A stretch of 64,000 nt of DNA from CAZEHO01 sp964511945 (GCA_964511945.1 CAZEHO010000005.1:48315-112314); one strand, 5' to 3'; counted from the first letter of the stretch, positions 50,439 to 59,332 are shown. Numbers and translations are program-made. Notes: generated by a model from the letters alone, not told the origin.

Positions 50439-51352
50439 GTTGCCCCCTCGATGTGTTCGACGAAGCGCCGGCGCGCCCAGTTGGGTGCGAGGATCTCCGC
50501 TTGATCTTCGAAACCGATCATCCAGCCGAGAAACGCATCCAGATTCGACACCTGGATCTCCGCCTCCAGGGATCCATCCGGGCCCGCCGTGAGCGTGGCA
50601 GCGGACAGCTGGCGCCGGGCCCACCAGGCGACATCGCCATCGAAGCGGACCTGCAGGCGGCTGGGTTCGTCGCCGGTTTCCCACGGAGCCGACGGCAGGG
50701 CCGTCGACGCCTTGAATCCCGGCGGCCGCCGGAAGCTGTCGGGATAGTCACCGATGACCAGCGCCTCGATCCGGTCGACCCGGAACGAGCGGATGTCATC
50801 GCCGGCGGCGCCGATCAGATACCAGTGTCCCCGGCGGTGAACGAGGCCGTAGGGGTGGACCGTCCGGGGTTTGTCGCGGTATTGGAATCGAAGCGTGCGG
50901 CGTTCGGTCACCGAAGCGAACAGCTCCGGGAGTGACTCGACTTCCGCTCCGAGGTCCGCTCCCAGTGGTTCGACGCCGGAGGCGGCGGGGGCTCCCCCCA
51001 GCTTGAGAAGCGCCCCGGGCCCTGCGGGGTGGCCGCCGAGACGAACGACCTGAGCGGCAAGCGCCAGCGCCGCCCGTTCCTCATCGGTGAGACCGGGGTC
51101 GGCGAGCGCGTATTCCTCGGCAGGCACGACGTAACCGTGCTCGACCTCCCAGGCGTCGGTCGGCTGCAACTGCAGCGGAATTCCGAGCTGGCGAAGGAGA
51201 TCCTTGTCGCGCTCGAAGGTGCGGCGAAAGGCCTCGTCGGTCTCCTGGTCGTATCCGGCGACAGTGTGGCGGATCTCGTCGGCGGTGACCGGCCGATCCG
51301 CGGTCAGGAGGAACGCAAGCAGGTTGAGGATGCGTTCGATCACTCGGTGCAC
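50435..51352 (-). CDS. pafB: WYL-domain transcriptional activator PafB
   Basis: The 305-aa protein has the winged helix (VIERILNLLAFLLTADRPVT, TFERDKDLLRQLGIPL) and a WYL domain (TVHPYGLVHRRGHWYLIGAA, FRVDRIEAL), with a WCX domain after about residue 225. It pairs with PafC. GTG 51352 is supported by TAGGGT 6 nt upstream. It is separated from pafA by 67 nt of repeat-like DNA, so despite the neighbour relation it likely has its own promoter. Confidence 0.9.
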   Translation of the reverse strand: MHRVIERILNLLAFLLTADRPVTADEIRHTVAGYDQETDEAFRRTFERDKDLLRQLGIPLQLQPTDAWEVEHGYVVPAEEYALADPGLTDEERAALALAAQVVRLGGHPAGPGALLKLGGAPAASGVEPLGADLGAEVESLPELFASVTERRTLRFQYRDKPRTVHPYGLVHRRGHWYLIGAAGDDIRSFRVDRIEALVIGDYPDSFRRPPGFKASTALPSAPWETGDEPSRLQVRFDGDVAWWARRQLSAATLTAGPDGSLEAEIQVSNLDAFLGWMIGFEDQAEILAPNWARRRFVEHIEGAT

Positions 51353-51358
51353 GTCGAC

Positions 51359-51364
51359 ACCCTA
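51359..51364 (-). promoter_or_regulatory. -10 element of a probable leaderless mRNA
   Basis: Minus-strand TAGGGT lies 6 nt before GTG 51352 of pafB. Confidence 0.5.
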
Positions 51365-51390
51365 TCCAGTGTCCGGAGGACGCGGAAGGA

Positions 51391-51420
51391 GCGAGTTGCG
51401 AGTTGCGAACAGCGAGTTGC
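51391..51420. repeat. GCGAGTT heptamer repeats
   Basis: GCGAGTT begins at 51391, 51398 and 51412. The first two are in tandem. They fill the end of the pafA-pafB gap and touch the pafA stop. Confidence 0.6.
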
Positions 51421-52775
51421 TACAGGCTCTCGATCAGCTTCTCCACCCGCTCGTCGTGAGCTTTGAACGGGTCCTTGCAGAGCACGGTGCGCTGCGCCTG
51501 GTCGTTGAGTTTGAGATGCACCCAATCCACCGTGAAGTCGCGTTTGCGCGCCTTGGCCCGCTTGATGAATTCGCCACGGAGACGGGCGCGGGTGGTCTGC
51601 GGAGGCTGCACCAGAGCCCGGGAGACATCACGGTCGGTAACGATCCGCTCGACCAGCCCGCGCCGCTCCAGCACGTAGTAGAGGCCGCGCTGGCGGCTGA
51701 CGTCGTGATAGGCGAGGTCAATGAGCGCCACCCGGGGATCGCTCAGCTCCAGGCGGTGTCGTGCCCGGTACTCCTCGAGGAGGTGGTACTTGGCCACCCA
51801 GTCGCACTCGCCGCGTAGCGAAAGTGGATCCTTTTCGAGCCCGGTGAGGATGTGCTCCCACATCTCGACGGCCGATTGAACCTGGGATGGGAAGCCGACC
51901 GATCGCGAGTAGCGCAGCACCCGCTCCAGGTACTCCCACTGGATGTCGAGAGCGGACAGCTCGCGGCCGTTGGCCAGGCGGACCTTGCGGCGGCACGTCA
52001 TGTCGTGGCTGATCTCGCGGATCGCCCGGATCGGGTTCTCGAGCGTGAGGTCGCGAAACACCACGTCGTCCTCGAGCATCTGGAGGATCGCGGTGGTGGT
52101 GCCCACCTTCACGTAGGTGGTGTATTCCGACATGTTCGAGTCGCCGGCGATCACATGGAGGCGCCGGTAGCGCTCGGCGTCGGCATGCGGTTCGTCGCGG
52201 GTGTTGATGATCGGCCGGCTCCGGGTGGTTGCGGAGGACACCCCCTCCCAGATGTGTTCGGCGCGCTGTGCCAGGCAGAACACCGTGCCACGCGGGGTAT
52301 GCAGGAGCTTCCCCGCACCGGCGTAGATCTGCCGGCTCACCAGGAACGGGATCAGGGTGTCCAGCACCCGCTGGAAATCGCCCTGGCGGGTCACCAGGTA
52401 GTTCTCGTGACACCCGTACGAGTTGCCTGCGGAGTCGGTGTTGTTCTTGAAGAGGAACACCTGCCCCCGGATGCCCTCCTCCTCAAGACGCTGCTCGGCG
52501 GAATGGAGCAGACCTTCGAGGACCCGCTCCCCGGCCTTGTCGTGCGCAACGAGGTCGTACAGGCTGTCGCATTCCGGTGTGGCGTACTCCGGATGGCTGC
52601 CGACATCGAGGTAGAGCCGAGCACCATTCTCGAGAAAGACGTTGGAGGAGCGGCCCCAGGAAACGACCCGGCGGAAGAGATAACGGGCAACCTCATCGGG
52701 TGAGAGGCGGCGCTGGCCGCGCAGGGTGCAGGTGACCCCGTATTCGTTCTCCATCCCGAAGATGCGGCGTTTCAC
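51420..52775 (-). CDS. pafA: Pup-protein ligase PafA
   Basis: The 451-aa glutamine-synthetase-like ligase joins the C-terminal Glu of Pup to lysines of target proteins, using ATP. It shows RRIFGMENEYGVTCTL at the start, RLYLDVGSHPEYATPECD with the catalytic Asp at residue 57, FKNNTDSAGNSYGCHENYL, RSRPIINTRDEPHA, and the C-terminal FTVDWVHLKLNDQAQRTVL. GTG 52775 is supported by TACCCT 7 nt upstream. Confidence 0.97.
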   Translation of the reverse strand: MKRRIFGMENEYGVTCTLRGQRRLSPDEVARYLFRRVVSWGRSSNVFLENGARLYLDVGSHPEYATPECDSLYDLVAHDKAGERVLEGLLHSAEQRLEEEGIRGQVFLFKNNTDSAGNSYGCHENYLVTRQGDFQRVLDTLIPFLVSRQIYAGAGKLLHTPRGTVFCLAQRAEHIWEGVSSATTRSRPIINTRDEPHADAERYRRLHVIAGDSNMSEYTTYVKVGTTTAILQMLEDDVVFRDLTLENPIRAIREISHDMTCRRKVRLANGRELSALDIQWEYLERVLRYSRSVGFPSQVQSAVEMWEHILTGLEKDPLSLRGECDWVAKYHLLEEYRARHRLELSDPRVALIDLAYHDVSRQRGLYYVLERRGLVERIVTDRDVSRALVQPPQTTRARLRGEFIKRAKARKRDFTVDWVHLKLNDQAQRTVLCKDPFKAHDERVEKLIESL

Positions 52776-52782
52776 GGCGCGC

Positions 52783-52788
52783 AGGGTA
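52783..52788 (-). promoter_or_regulatory. -10 element of a probable leaderless mRNA
   Basis: Minus-strand TACCCT lies 7 nt before GTG 52775 of pafA. Confidence 0.5.
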
Positions 52789-52844
52789 CCTCCGGGCAGG
52801 CGACAGTGGTCGTCTTGACTGCACGGGTTGGCCGACCCGGTTGA

Positions 52845-52850
52845 TACGAT
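52845..52850 (+). promoter_or_regulatory. -10 element of a probable leaderless mRNA
   Basis: TACGAT lies 8 nt before GTG 52859 and favours it over a TTG at 52841. Confidence 0.45.
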
Positions 52851-52858
52851 CGAGTGCT

Positions 52859-53212
52859 GTGACGACCGATCAGAACTCGATCGAGCGCTTCGTGCTGCTG
52901 GCCACCCTGGGTGACCTGAGTATCGCCCGGGTGTTCGCGGCGCGCATCGAGTCGGAGGGCATCGAGGTCCGGGTGCACGGCGAAGCGCTTGGTCCGTACC
53001 CGGTCACGCTCGGCAAGCTGGCGGAAACCCAACTGTGGGTACCCGCCAGCCGCCTGGAGGCAGCCCAGGGGATCATGCTCGAGGCAGAAGTCGCCGACAC
53101 CCTGGGTGAAGTCGAGGCGCCACAGGAGGCAGCTCCTGCGGTCTCGTGGCAGGTCGCAGTCGCCCTGGGAGTCATCGCCGTGCTCGTGGCGATCGCCGTC
53201 CGTCTCCTCTAG
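52859..53212 (+). CDS. DUF2007-type protein with C-terminal membrane helix, 117 aa
   Basis: The N-terminal part (RFVLLATLGDLSIARVFAAR, EALGPYPVTLGKLAETQLWV, LEAAQGIMLEA) resembles DUF2007, a small signal-transducer-like fold of unknown function. After an acidic linker a transmembrane helix ends the protein (VAVALGVIAVLVAIAVRLL), so it may be tail-anchored. It is divergent from pafA and convergent with prcA (9 nt between stops). It has no known link to pupylation. Confidence 0.7.
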   Translation: MTTDQNSIERFVLLATLGDLSIARVFAARIESEGIEVRVHGEALGPYPVTLGKLAETQLWVPASRLEAAQGIMLEAEVADTLGEVEAPQEAAPAVSWQVAVALGVIAVLVAIAVRLL

Positions 53213-53221
53213 TGACGAATG

Positions 53222-53896
53222 CTATCGGCCGGCGAGTTCTTCCGGGCTGAGGCGGCGGAAGGTGCGCCGGCCGAGCGTGCGGTCGAGCACCGCCCCCTCC
53301 CACTCGTGGGGCTCCAGGCTGCGCTCGGCGAGCTCTTCGAAGACCTCGCGGGCCCACCCGATCGCCTCGCCGAGCGGGGCGTCGGGCTGGAACCTGGCTT
53401 CGAGAGCCGTCGCCATCTCCTCCTCGAGCCCTCCGATGGCAGCAACCCGGTCATGGTCGTACAGGGTGCCGTCGTAGGTCACCCGGAAGATGCGGTTGTC
53501 GGGTGTTGCCGCCCCGACTTCGACCACCATCAGCTCCACCTCGTACGGCTTCACCTCCTGGGTGAAAACGTTGCCGAGCGTTTGTGAGTAGGCGCTGGCG
53601 AGGGACTTGGCGTTGACGTCGCCGCGGGCGTAGGCGTAGCCCTTGAGATCGGCGTGGCGGATCCCGGCGACCCGCAGTGCTTCGAACTCGTTGTATTTGC
53701 CGACGCCGGCGAAGGCGACCCGGTCGTAGATCTCGCTGATCTTTTGCAGCGCTCCGCTCGGGTTCTCTGCGATGAGGGCGACACCGTTGTCGTACTCAAC
53801 GGCGGCGATGGCCTTGCCCCGGGCTATGCCCTTGCGGGCGTACTCGGCGCGGTCCTTCATCAACTGCTCGGGCGGGACGTAGAACGGCATCGTCAT
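53222..53896 (-). CDS. prcA: Proteasome subunit alpha
   Basis: The 224-aa alpha subunit forms the outer rings of the 20S core. MPFYVPPEQLMKDRAEYARK is the N-terminal gate region, followed by GIARGKAIAAVEYDNGVALI and VYDRVAF-type alpha-family segments. It lacks a catalytic Thr, as expected. ATG 53896 overlaps the prcB stop as ATGA. The C-terminus is EELAGR. Gate residues resemble those of other actinobacterial PrcA. Confidence 0.96.
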   Translation of the reverse strand: MTMPFYVPPEQLMKDRAEYARKGIARGKAIAAVEYDNGVALIAENPSGALQKISEIYDRVAFAGVGKYNEFEALRVAGIRHADLKGYAYARGDVNAKSLASAYSQTLGNVFTQEVKPYEVELMVVEVGAATPDNRIFRVTYDGTLYDHDRVAAIGGLEEEMATALEARFQPDAPLGEAIGWAREVFEELAERSLEPHEWEGAVLDRTLGRRTFRRLSPEELAGR

Positions 53897-54678
53897 GAGC
53901 CCATCAGCTCCCGGGTTGCCGCCTCGACGGCGTCTTCCGGCAGCTCCCGGAAACCGTCGGCCGAGACCGTTACGACGTTCGGGAAGATCCCCCGCTGCAG
54001 GTCGGGACCGCCCGTTGCGGTGTCCTCCTCGGCGGCGGCCAGCAGAGCTTCGAGGGCGAGCCGCAGGGCCGGTCCCTCCTCGAGATGATGCTGAAACGCG
54101 GTGCGCAAGTAGAGCTTGGCGTCGCGTCCCCCGGAACCGGTGGCGGCGTAGTCGGTCTCTTCGTAGCGTCCTCCGACCACGTCGAAGGAGAAGAGTCGTC
54201 CCCGCTGGTCCTCTTCGTCGAATCCGCAGAAGAGCGGGATCACCACCAGACCCTGGAACGCCAGCTGCAGCTGGCCCCGGATCATGCGGGCCAGGTAGTT
54301 CGCCTTGCCCTCGAGGCTGAGCCGGCTGCCTTCAAGCTTCTCGTAGTGTTCGAGTTCGGTTTGGAACAGCTTGATCAGTTCCACCGCGATCCCAGCGGTG
54401 CCGCTGATGGCGACGGCGCTGAATCGATCTGCGGAAAACACCTTCTGGACGTTGCGGTGGGCGATGAGGTTCCCGGCCGTTGCCCGCCGGTCACCTGCCA
54501 TGACGACGCCGCCGCCGTAACGAAAGGCCAGCACAGTGGTGCCCTCCGGTGCGTCGAGCCGCTCCGCCCCCGGCGGCGCATTCCACTCCGGCTCCAGACC
54601 GTGCGCCTTCAAGAGCGACGAGAAGCTCTCCGTCGGCGTCACCGGATCCGACGGCACCACCAGGCCGTCGCCGATCAC
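53893..54678 (-). CDS. prcB: Proteasome subunit beta
   Basis: The 261-aa beta subunit has a 46-residue propeptide that is cut at PEG|TTVLAFRYGGGVVMAGD, exposing catalytic Thr47. The Asp and Lys of the active site lie in MAGDRRATAGN and in VQKVFSAD, and SGTAGIAVELIKLFQ and GSGGRDAKLYL follow. It starts at GTG 54678 overlapping the pup stop as GTGA. It forms the inner proteolytic rings with PrcA outside. Confidence 0.96.
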   Translation of the reverse strand: MIGDGLVVPSDPVTPTESFSSLLKAHGLEPEWNAPPGAERLDAPEGTTVLAFRYGGGVVMAGDRRATAGNLIAHRNVQKVFSADRFSAVAISGTAGIAVELIKLFQTELEHYEKLEGSRLSLEGKANYLARMIRGQLQLAFQGLVVIPLFCGFDEEDQRGRLFSFDVVGGRYEETDYAATGSGGRDAKLYLRTAFQHHLEEGPALRLALEALLAAAEEDTATGGPDLQRGIFPNVVTVSADGFRELPEDAVEAATRELMGS

Positions 54679-54869
54679 TCTCCGCCCTTCTGGACGTAAT
54701 TCTTCACGAACTCCTCGGCGTTCTCCTCCAGCACGGAGTCGATCTCATCGAGCAGATCGTCGATCTTGCCGGTCAGTTCACCGGCCACGTCGCGGCCCTC
54801 TTCGTCTTCGACGACTTCTTCAGTCGCCTCATCGTCGCGACGGGCCCGTTTCCGTTCCTGTTCGGCCAT
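54675..54869 (-). CDS. pup: Prokaryotic ubiquitin-like protein Pup, GGE ending
   Basis: The 64-aa modifier is mostly disordered, with an acidic middle (EATEEVVEDEEGRDVAGELT) and a helix (IDDLLDEIDSVLEENAEEF) that binds the Mpa coiled coil. It ends KNYVQKGGE, so the terminal residue is Glu. It therefore needs no deamidation before PafA uses it, unlike GGQ forms. The ATG lies 41 nt inside the dop 3' end, and prcB follows with GTGA. Confidence 0.97.
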   Translation of the reverse strand: MAEQERKRARRDDEATEEVVEDEEGRDVAGELTGKIDDLLDEIDSVLEENAEEFVKNYVQKGGE

Positions 54870-56340
54870 CTGTACCTCCGAGTGCCCTCACCAATTCGGC
54901 AGCCGTCGGGGAGTCGTCGAGGAGGGCGGCGACCCGTTCCCTGCTGCCCCGGAGCGGCTCCATCATAGGCACTCGCTTCAGTACGTCTTCGCCAACGTCA
55001 AAGATGAGCGAATCCCAGTTGGCGGCCACGATCGCATCCCCGTACCGATCGATGCAGCGTCCCCGGAAGTAGGCGCGGGTGCCGTCCGGGGGCATCACCG
55101 CCGCCCGTTCGATGTCCGATTGGGTGAAGAGGCGCCGGACCCTTCCGCCTGCCGCCAGCCGCTGATAGAGCCCGCGATCCGGGTCGACATCGTGATACTG
55201 CAGGTCGAGGAGCTGCAGTTTGGGATCGGACCATTCCAGCCCGTCGCGATCCCGGTACCCCTCGAGCAGGCGCAGCTTGGCGGCCCAATCGAGGCGATCG
55301 GCCGTCAGCAAGGGGTCCTGCTCGAGGTCCGTAAGAATCGTTTCCCATTCGGTGACGACGTGGTAGTAGCTGTCGTCCAGGTCCGCGTCCTCCACGAACT
55401 TCTGCATCCACTCCAGATACCGCCACTGCAGATCGAGGGCGGTTGCGGTACTGCCGTCGCCGAGATCGATGGCGAAACGCAATCCCGGGTCGTGGCTGGT
55501 GCGCCAGCAGGCTCCCACCGGATCGCTGAGGCGAATGGCCTCCGGGATGGCTCCTCGTTCGAGGGCGGCCAGCATCAGCGCCGTGGTGCCCAGCTTGAGG
55601 AAGGTCTGCAGTTCGTTCTGGGTGGCATCGCCGATGATCACGTGGAGCCGGCGGTACCGGGTCGGGTCGGCGTGTGGCTCGTCACGGGTGTTGATAATGG
55701 GACGCTTGAGCGTGGTCTCGAGACCGATCTCCTCTTCGAAGAAATCCGCCCGCTGGGTGAGCTGGAATCCAACTCCCGGCCTCCCGTTCTCCGAGCCCAC
55801 CTTCCCGGATCCGGTGAAGATCTGGCGGCTCACCATGAATGCAGTCATGTGACGGACGATTTCCGAGAACGGCAGATCGCGGCTGATCAGGTAGTTCTCG
55901 TGCGCGCCGTAGGAGTTTCCCTTGCCGTCGCTGTTGTTCTTGTGGATCTGAAGGCGCTGGCCGTCCGGCAGGGCGGTGGAGGCGGCCGTCACCGCCTGCT
56001 GCATGATCCACTCCCCCGCCTTGTCGTAGAGAGCGGCCTGCAGCGGATCCGTGCATTCGGGGGTCGAGTATTCGGGGTGGGCATGATCGACGTAGAAGCG
56101 GGCCCCGTTGGTGAGAACGACGTTGACCAGGCCGGTGTCGAAATCGGTGGTCGGCGTGGGGTCGTAGCCGAAACCGCGAGCGTCGCGACCGGGGCTCTCG
56201 TCGTCGTACGACCACTGGATGCGGTTCTGCTCCCCGGCGTAGGAGTTGATGACCAGGCTGGATGCCAGAACCGGGTTGAAGTCCGGCTGGTTTCGGATCG
56301 TGATGCCGAACTCGGTCTCGGTGCCGAGAATGTCGATCAC
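54829..56340 (-). CDS. dop: Depupylase/deamidase Dop
   Basis: The 503-aa PafA homologue removes Pup from targets and in some species deamidates Pup. It shows ILGTETEFGITIRNQ, NGARFYVDHAHPEYSTPECT with the catalytic Asp, IHKNNSDGKGNSYGAHENYL, and KRPIINTRDEPHADPTRYRR. GTG 56340 overlaps the mpa stop (GTGA). Because Pup already ends in Glu, depupylation is the only obvious need for it here. Confidence 0.96.
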   Translation of the reverse strand: MIDILGTETEFGITIRNQPDFNPVLASSLVINSYAGEQNRIQWSYDDESPGRDARGFGYDPTPTTDFDTGLVNVVLTNGARFYVDHAHPEYSTPECTDPLQAALYDKAGEWIMQQAVTAASTALPDGQRLQIHKNNSDGKGNSYGAHENYLISRDLPFSEIVRHMTAFMVSRQIFTGSGKVGSENGRPGVGFQLTQRADFFEEEIGLETTLKRPIINTRDEPHADPTRYRRLHVIIGDATQNELQTFLKLGTTALMLAALERGAIPEAIRLSDPVGACWRTSHDPGLRFAIDLGDGSTATALDLQWRYLEWMQKFVEDADLDDSYYHVVTEWETILTDLEQDPLLTADRLDWAAKLRLLEGYRDRDGLEWSDPKLQLLDLQYHDVDPDRGLYQRLAAGGRVRRLFTQSDIERAAVMPPDGTRAYFRGRCIDRYGDAIVAANWDSLIFDVGEDVLKRVPMMEPLRGSRERVAALLDDSPTAAELVRALGGTDGRTGTETGPSRR

Positions 56341-58064
56341 AGGTACTGGCCGGTGGTGACGGCCTCGATCGTCCGGCTCTCCCGGTCACCCTCGATGAGT
56401 GTGCGCACGTAGACGATCCGCTCGCCCTTCTTGCCCGAAATCCGTGCCCAGTCGTCCGGGTTCGTCGTGTTGGGCAGGTCCTCGTGCTCCCGGAATTCCT
56501 GTTTGATCGCAAACAAGAGGTCGGCGGTCTTCACACCTCGGGTTCCACCATCGATCTCCCGCTTGATGGCTTCCTTCTTGGCGCGCCGCACGACGTTTTC
56601 GATCATCGCACCCGACGCGAAGTCCTTGAAGTACAGGACCTCCTTGTCGCCGTCGGCGTAGGTGACCTCGAGGAACCTGTTGTGCTCCCCGGTCGAGTAC
56701 ATGTCGGTCACGGTGGTGCCGATCATCTTCCCGACCAGGGTCGCGATATCGTCGTCTGCGGCGTCGAGTTCCTGGGCGTCGAGCGGAACTCCCGCCGACA
56801 GGTAGATGTCGAAGATCTGCTTGGCGGCTTCCTGGTTGGGCCGTTCGATCTTGATCTTGACGTCGAGACGGCCGGGACGAAGGATCGCCGGGTCGATCAG
56901 GTCTTCCCGGTTGGAGGCGCCGATCACGATCACGTTCTTCAGCGCTTCGACGCCGTCGAGCTCGGACAGCAGCTGGGGAACGATGGTGGACTCCACATCC
57001 GAGGAGATCCCGCTGCCGCGGGTGCGGAACAGGGAGTCCATCTCATCGAAGAAGACGATTACGGGAAATCCCTCATCCGACTTCTCCTTGGCCCGGGCAA
57101 AGATCAACCGGATCTGGCGCTCGGTCTCGCCAACGTATTTGTTGAGGAGTTCGGGGCCCTTGATGTTGAGGAAGTAGGAGCGGGCGTTGGCATCGTCCTT
57201 GCCCTCTTTGGTGGCGACCGCCTTGGCGAGGCTGTTGGCAACGGCCTTGGCGATCAGGGTCTTGCCGCATCCCGGGGGGCCGTAGAGCAGCACGCCCTTC
57301 GGGGCGGCGAGTCCGTAGTCGTCGAAGAGGTGCTTGTGCACGTACGGGAGCTCGACCGCGTCACGGATGGTCTCGATCTGGTCACGCAGTCCGCCGATGT
57401 CGTGATAGGACACCTCGGGAACCTCTTCGAGCACCAGTTCCTCGACTTCGGGACGCACCAGACGCTCGTGGACGAGGCCGGTGCGGAGATCGACGCGGAC
57501 GTGGTCACCGACTCGAAGGAAGGTCTCCTGCATCGGGCCCGAGAGCTGCACGACCCGCTCCTCATCCGCCCGGCCGAGGACGATGAGCCGTCCGTCATTG
57601 AGGACTTCCTTGACGGTGGCGACGTCGCCGGTGGGTTCGTAGAGGCGGACGTCGATGACGTTCATCGCCTCGTTGAGGAGGACCTCCTGGCCCCGCTCCA
57701 ACTCCTTGATCTCTATCGCCGGGTCGACGTTCACCCGCAGTTTGCGACCGGCGCTCATCACGTCGAGGGTGCCGTCGGAGTTGATCTGATCAACGGTGCC
57801 GAATGGGTTCGGTGGAGCGGTGAGCTTCTCGACTTCCTCGCGGAGCACCGCGAGCTGCTCTCTGGTCTCCTCGAGAGCTGCCGACATCCGGTCGTTCTGG
57901 GAGACCGCCTGAGAGAGCCGGCCCTTCGCTTCGAGCAGCCGCTCCTCGAGCAGGCGCACACGGCGCGGGGCATCCTGGAGGCGCCGCCGCAGAATGGCGA
58001 TCTCCTCGTCGAGCATCTTGATGGTCGAACGGAGTTCTTCGGTGGTGCGATCGCTCTCGGACAT
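56337..58064 (-). CDS. mpa: Proteasomal ATPase Mpa/ARC
   Basis: The 575-aa AAA ring unfolds pupylated proteins and feeds them to the 20S core. A coiled coil (about residues 8-80) recognises Pup, OB domains follow (about 85-210), and the AAA domain has GPPGCGKTLIAKAV (Walker A), VIVFFDEMDSLFRTR (Walker B) and RPGRLDVKIKIERP (second region of homology). The C-terminal QYL, with penultimate Tyr, is the docking tail for the 20S alpha ring. It heads mpa-dop-pup-prcB-prcA. Confidence 0.97.
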   Translation of the reverse strand: MSESDRTTEELRSTIKMLDEEIAILRRRLQDAPRRVRLLEERLLEAKGRLSQAVSQNDRMSAALEETREQLAVLREEVEKLTAPPNPFGTVDQINSDGTLDVMSAGRKLRVNVDPAIEIKELERGQEVLLNEAMNVIDVRLYEPTGDVATVKEVLNDGRLIVLGRADEERVVQLSGPMQETFLRVGDHVRVDLRTGLVHERLVRPEVEELVLEEVPEVSYHDIGGLRDQIETIRDAVELPYVHKHLFDDYGLAAPKGVLLYGPPGCGKTLIAKAVANSLAKAVATKEGKDDANARSYFLNIKGPELLNKYVGETERQIRLIFARAKEKSDEGFPVIVFFDEMDSLFRTRGSGISSDVESTIVPQLLSELDGVEALKNVIVIGASNREDLIDPAILRPGRLDVKIKIERPNQEAAKQIFDIYLSAGVPLDAQELDAADDDIATLVGKMIGTTVTDMYSTGEHNRFLEVTYADGDKEVLYFKDFASGAMIENVVRRAKKEAIKREIDGGTRGVKTADLLFAIKQEFREHEDLPNTTNPDDWARISGKKGERIVYVRTLIEGDRESRTIEAVTTGQYL

Positions 58065-58118
58065 GGCACCCTCACCAGCGTCATCGAGGCCGGGCTTTCC
58101 CCCCGGCCGCGGCTGTGC

Positions 58119-58146
58119 AGTATACGGTCGGCACCTGCCTGTCCAA
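58119..58146 (-). promoter_or_regulatory. Promoter of the mpa-dop-pup-prcB-prcA operon
   Basis: Minus-strand TTGGAC (58146-58141), 16-nt spacer, TATACT (58124-58119). The leader before ATG 58064 is about 50 nt and GC-rich, with a short hairpin. Confidence 0.65.
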
Positions 58147-58230
58147 TGACCTGACGGCGGGCTCCCGCGGCTCTTGAGCGGTCCCGTACCGGGGTACTAT
58201 CTCCGTAACCGAGTTTCGGAGCTGAGCAAT

Positions 58231-58476
58231 ATGAAGGTGTGGATCGACCAGGATCTCTGTACCGGCGACGGTCTCTGTGAGGAGATCGCTCCCGACGTCT
58301 TCGTCATGCTCGACGATGGTCTGGCATACGTCCGCGAAGGCGACAAGATCTTTGCTGCGTCTGAGGGCAATACCGAGGGCGCGGAGGGTCTGGCGGCGGT
58401 GCCGGACGGCCAGGACGATGTTGTGGTCGAAAGCGCTGAGGAGTGCCCCGGAGAGTGCATCTTCATCGAGCCGTAA
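58231..58476 (+). CDS. Ferredoxin ([3Fe-4S]-type)
   Basis: The 81-aa protein has Cys residues in DLCTGDGLCEEIAPDVF and in AEECPGECIFIE, a pattern of single-cluster 3Fe-4S or 4Fe-4S ferredoxins (CxxDxxC form with Cys-Pro). It should carry electrons to an unknown partner; a ferredoxin sits beside the proteasome genes in many actinobacteria. ATG 58231 has GGAG about 10 nt upstream. TACTAT near 58196 is a -10 candidate. Confidence 0.88.
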   Translation: MKVWIDQDLCTGDGLCEEIAPDVFVMLDDGLAYVREGDKIFAASEGNTEGAEGLAAVPDGQDDVVVESAEECPGECIFIEP

Positions 58477-58497
58477 CCCGACTGCAGATTCGAGTGT

Positions 58498-58523
58498 GTG
58501 ACCCCGCCGCCCGGCGGGGTCAC
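58498..58523. terminator. 12-bp inverted repeat between convergent genes
   Basis: A perfect 12-bp stem with a 2-nt loop joins the ends of the ferredoxin and trmI genes; its right arm contains the trmI stop. There is no T-run, so it may be a Rho-type or bidirectional structure. Confidence 0.5.
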
Positions 58524-59332
58524 TCCGTTGTGGTGTCGTCTGCCTTCGGGAGGGGCGGGGTGTGGCGGGCCACGGTGATGAACCCGGTGTGGCCGACCAT
58601 CTGGAAAGACGGCCGGACCGATCGCCCTTCGGCGTTCCACTCTCGCTGGATGACTTCGAACGTCTCGATGTCGAAAAACCGCCGGGAGCGCCGCATGGCG
58701 TCCTGCGTTTGCATGACCTGGGGAACGGTCGGCACGTAGACGGTGGCGACTCCGCCGTCGGCACACCCGTGGACCCCGGCTTCGAGTACGTGCCACGGCT
58801 CCGGGATATCGAGGACGAGGCGATCGTGCGCAACCTCTGCGGCGGCATCCTCGACTTCCCCGATCCGCAACTCGAGTTGCGGGGGGATCGCGCCGAAGAA
58901 GCGCTCGATTACCCGCCGGGCATGGGCCGCATGGTCCTCGCGCCGCTCAATGCTGACCACCCGACCGGTTGGACCGACAGCCCTCGCCAATGCCATCGCC
59001 AGCGCACCGGAACCGGTCCCCGATTCGAGCACGCTCATCCCGGCCCCGATGTCGCCCCACATCAGGATCGGACCGACGTCCTTGGGGTAGACGACCTGTG
59101 CTCCTCGCTTCATCCGAAGGATGTAGTCGGACAGGCGGGGTCGGAGCGCAACCAGCCGCGCCCCGTTCGAGGTCCACAGCGACGTCCCATCGGGCTGATC
59201 GATGACCGCGTCGTGCGACAGCGTGCCGCCGTGGTACTGGTAGACCGCCCCCGGGGTGAGATCCACCAGATACGTGCGGCCGCGGGCGTCGACCAGCAGA
59301 CAGACGTCGCCCGCCTCGAAGGGGCGGCTCAT
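58520..59332 (-). CDS. trmI: tRNA (adenine-N1-)-methyltransferase TrmI
   Basis: The 270-aa enzyme methylates A58 of tRNA. It has an N-terminal OB-like domain, YILRMKRGAQVVYPKDVGPI, the SAM site VLESGTGSGALAMALA, RFFDIETFEVIQREW, and a VGHTGFITVAR end. Its place next to the proteasome genes matches Rv2118c. ATG 59332 overlaps the stop of a 33-aa gene as ATGA, so that peptide precedes it on the same mRNA. Confidence 0.95.
   Translation of the reverse strand: MSRPFEAGDVCLLVDARGRTYLVDLTPGAVYQYHGGTLSHDAVIDQPDGTSLWTSNGARLVALRPRLSDYILRMKRGAQVVYPKDVGPILMWGDIGAGMSVLESGTGSGALAMALARAVGPTGRVVSIERREDHAAHARRVIERFFGAIPPQLELRIGEVEDAAAEVAHDRLVLDIPEPWHVLEAGVHGCADGGVATVYVPTVPQVMQTQDAMRRSRRFFDIETFEVIQREWNAEGRSVRPSFQMVGHTGFITVARHTPPLPKADDTTTE

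Noticed and set aside
54766..58154. Two long plus-strand frames opposite dop and mpa
   Set aside because: Both are antisense to certain genes and have no recognisable protein features; they follow from GC-rich codon structure.
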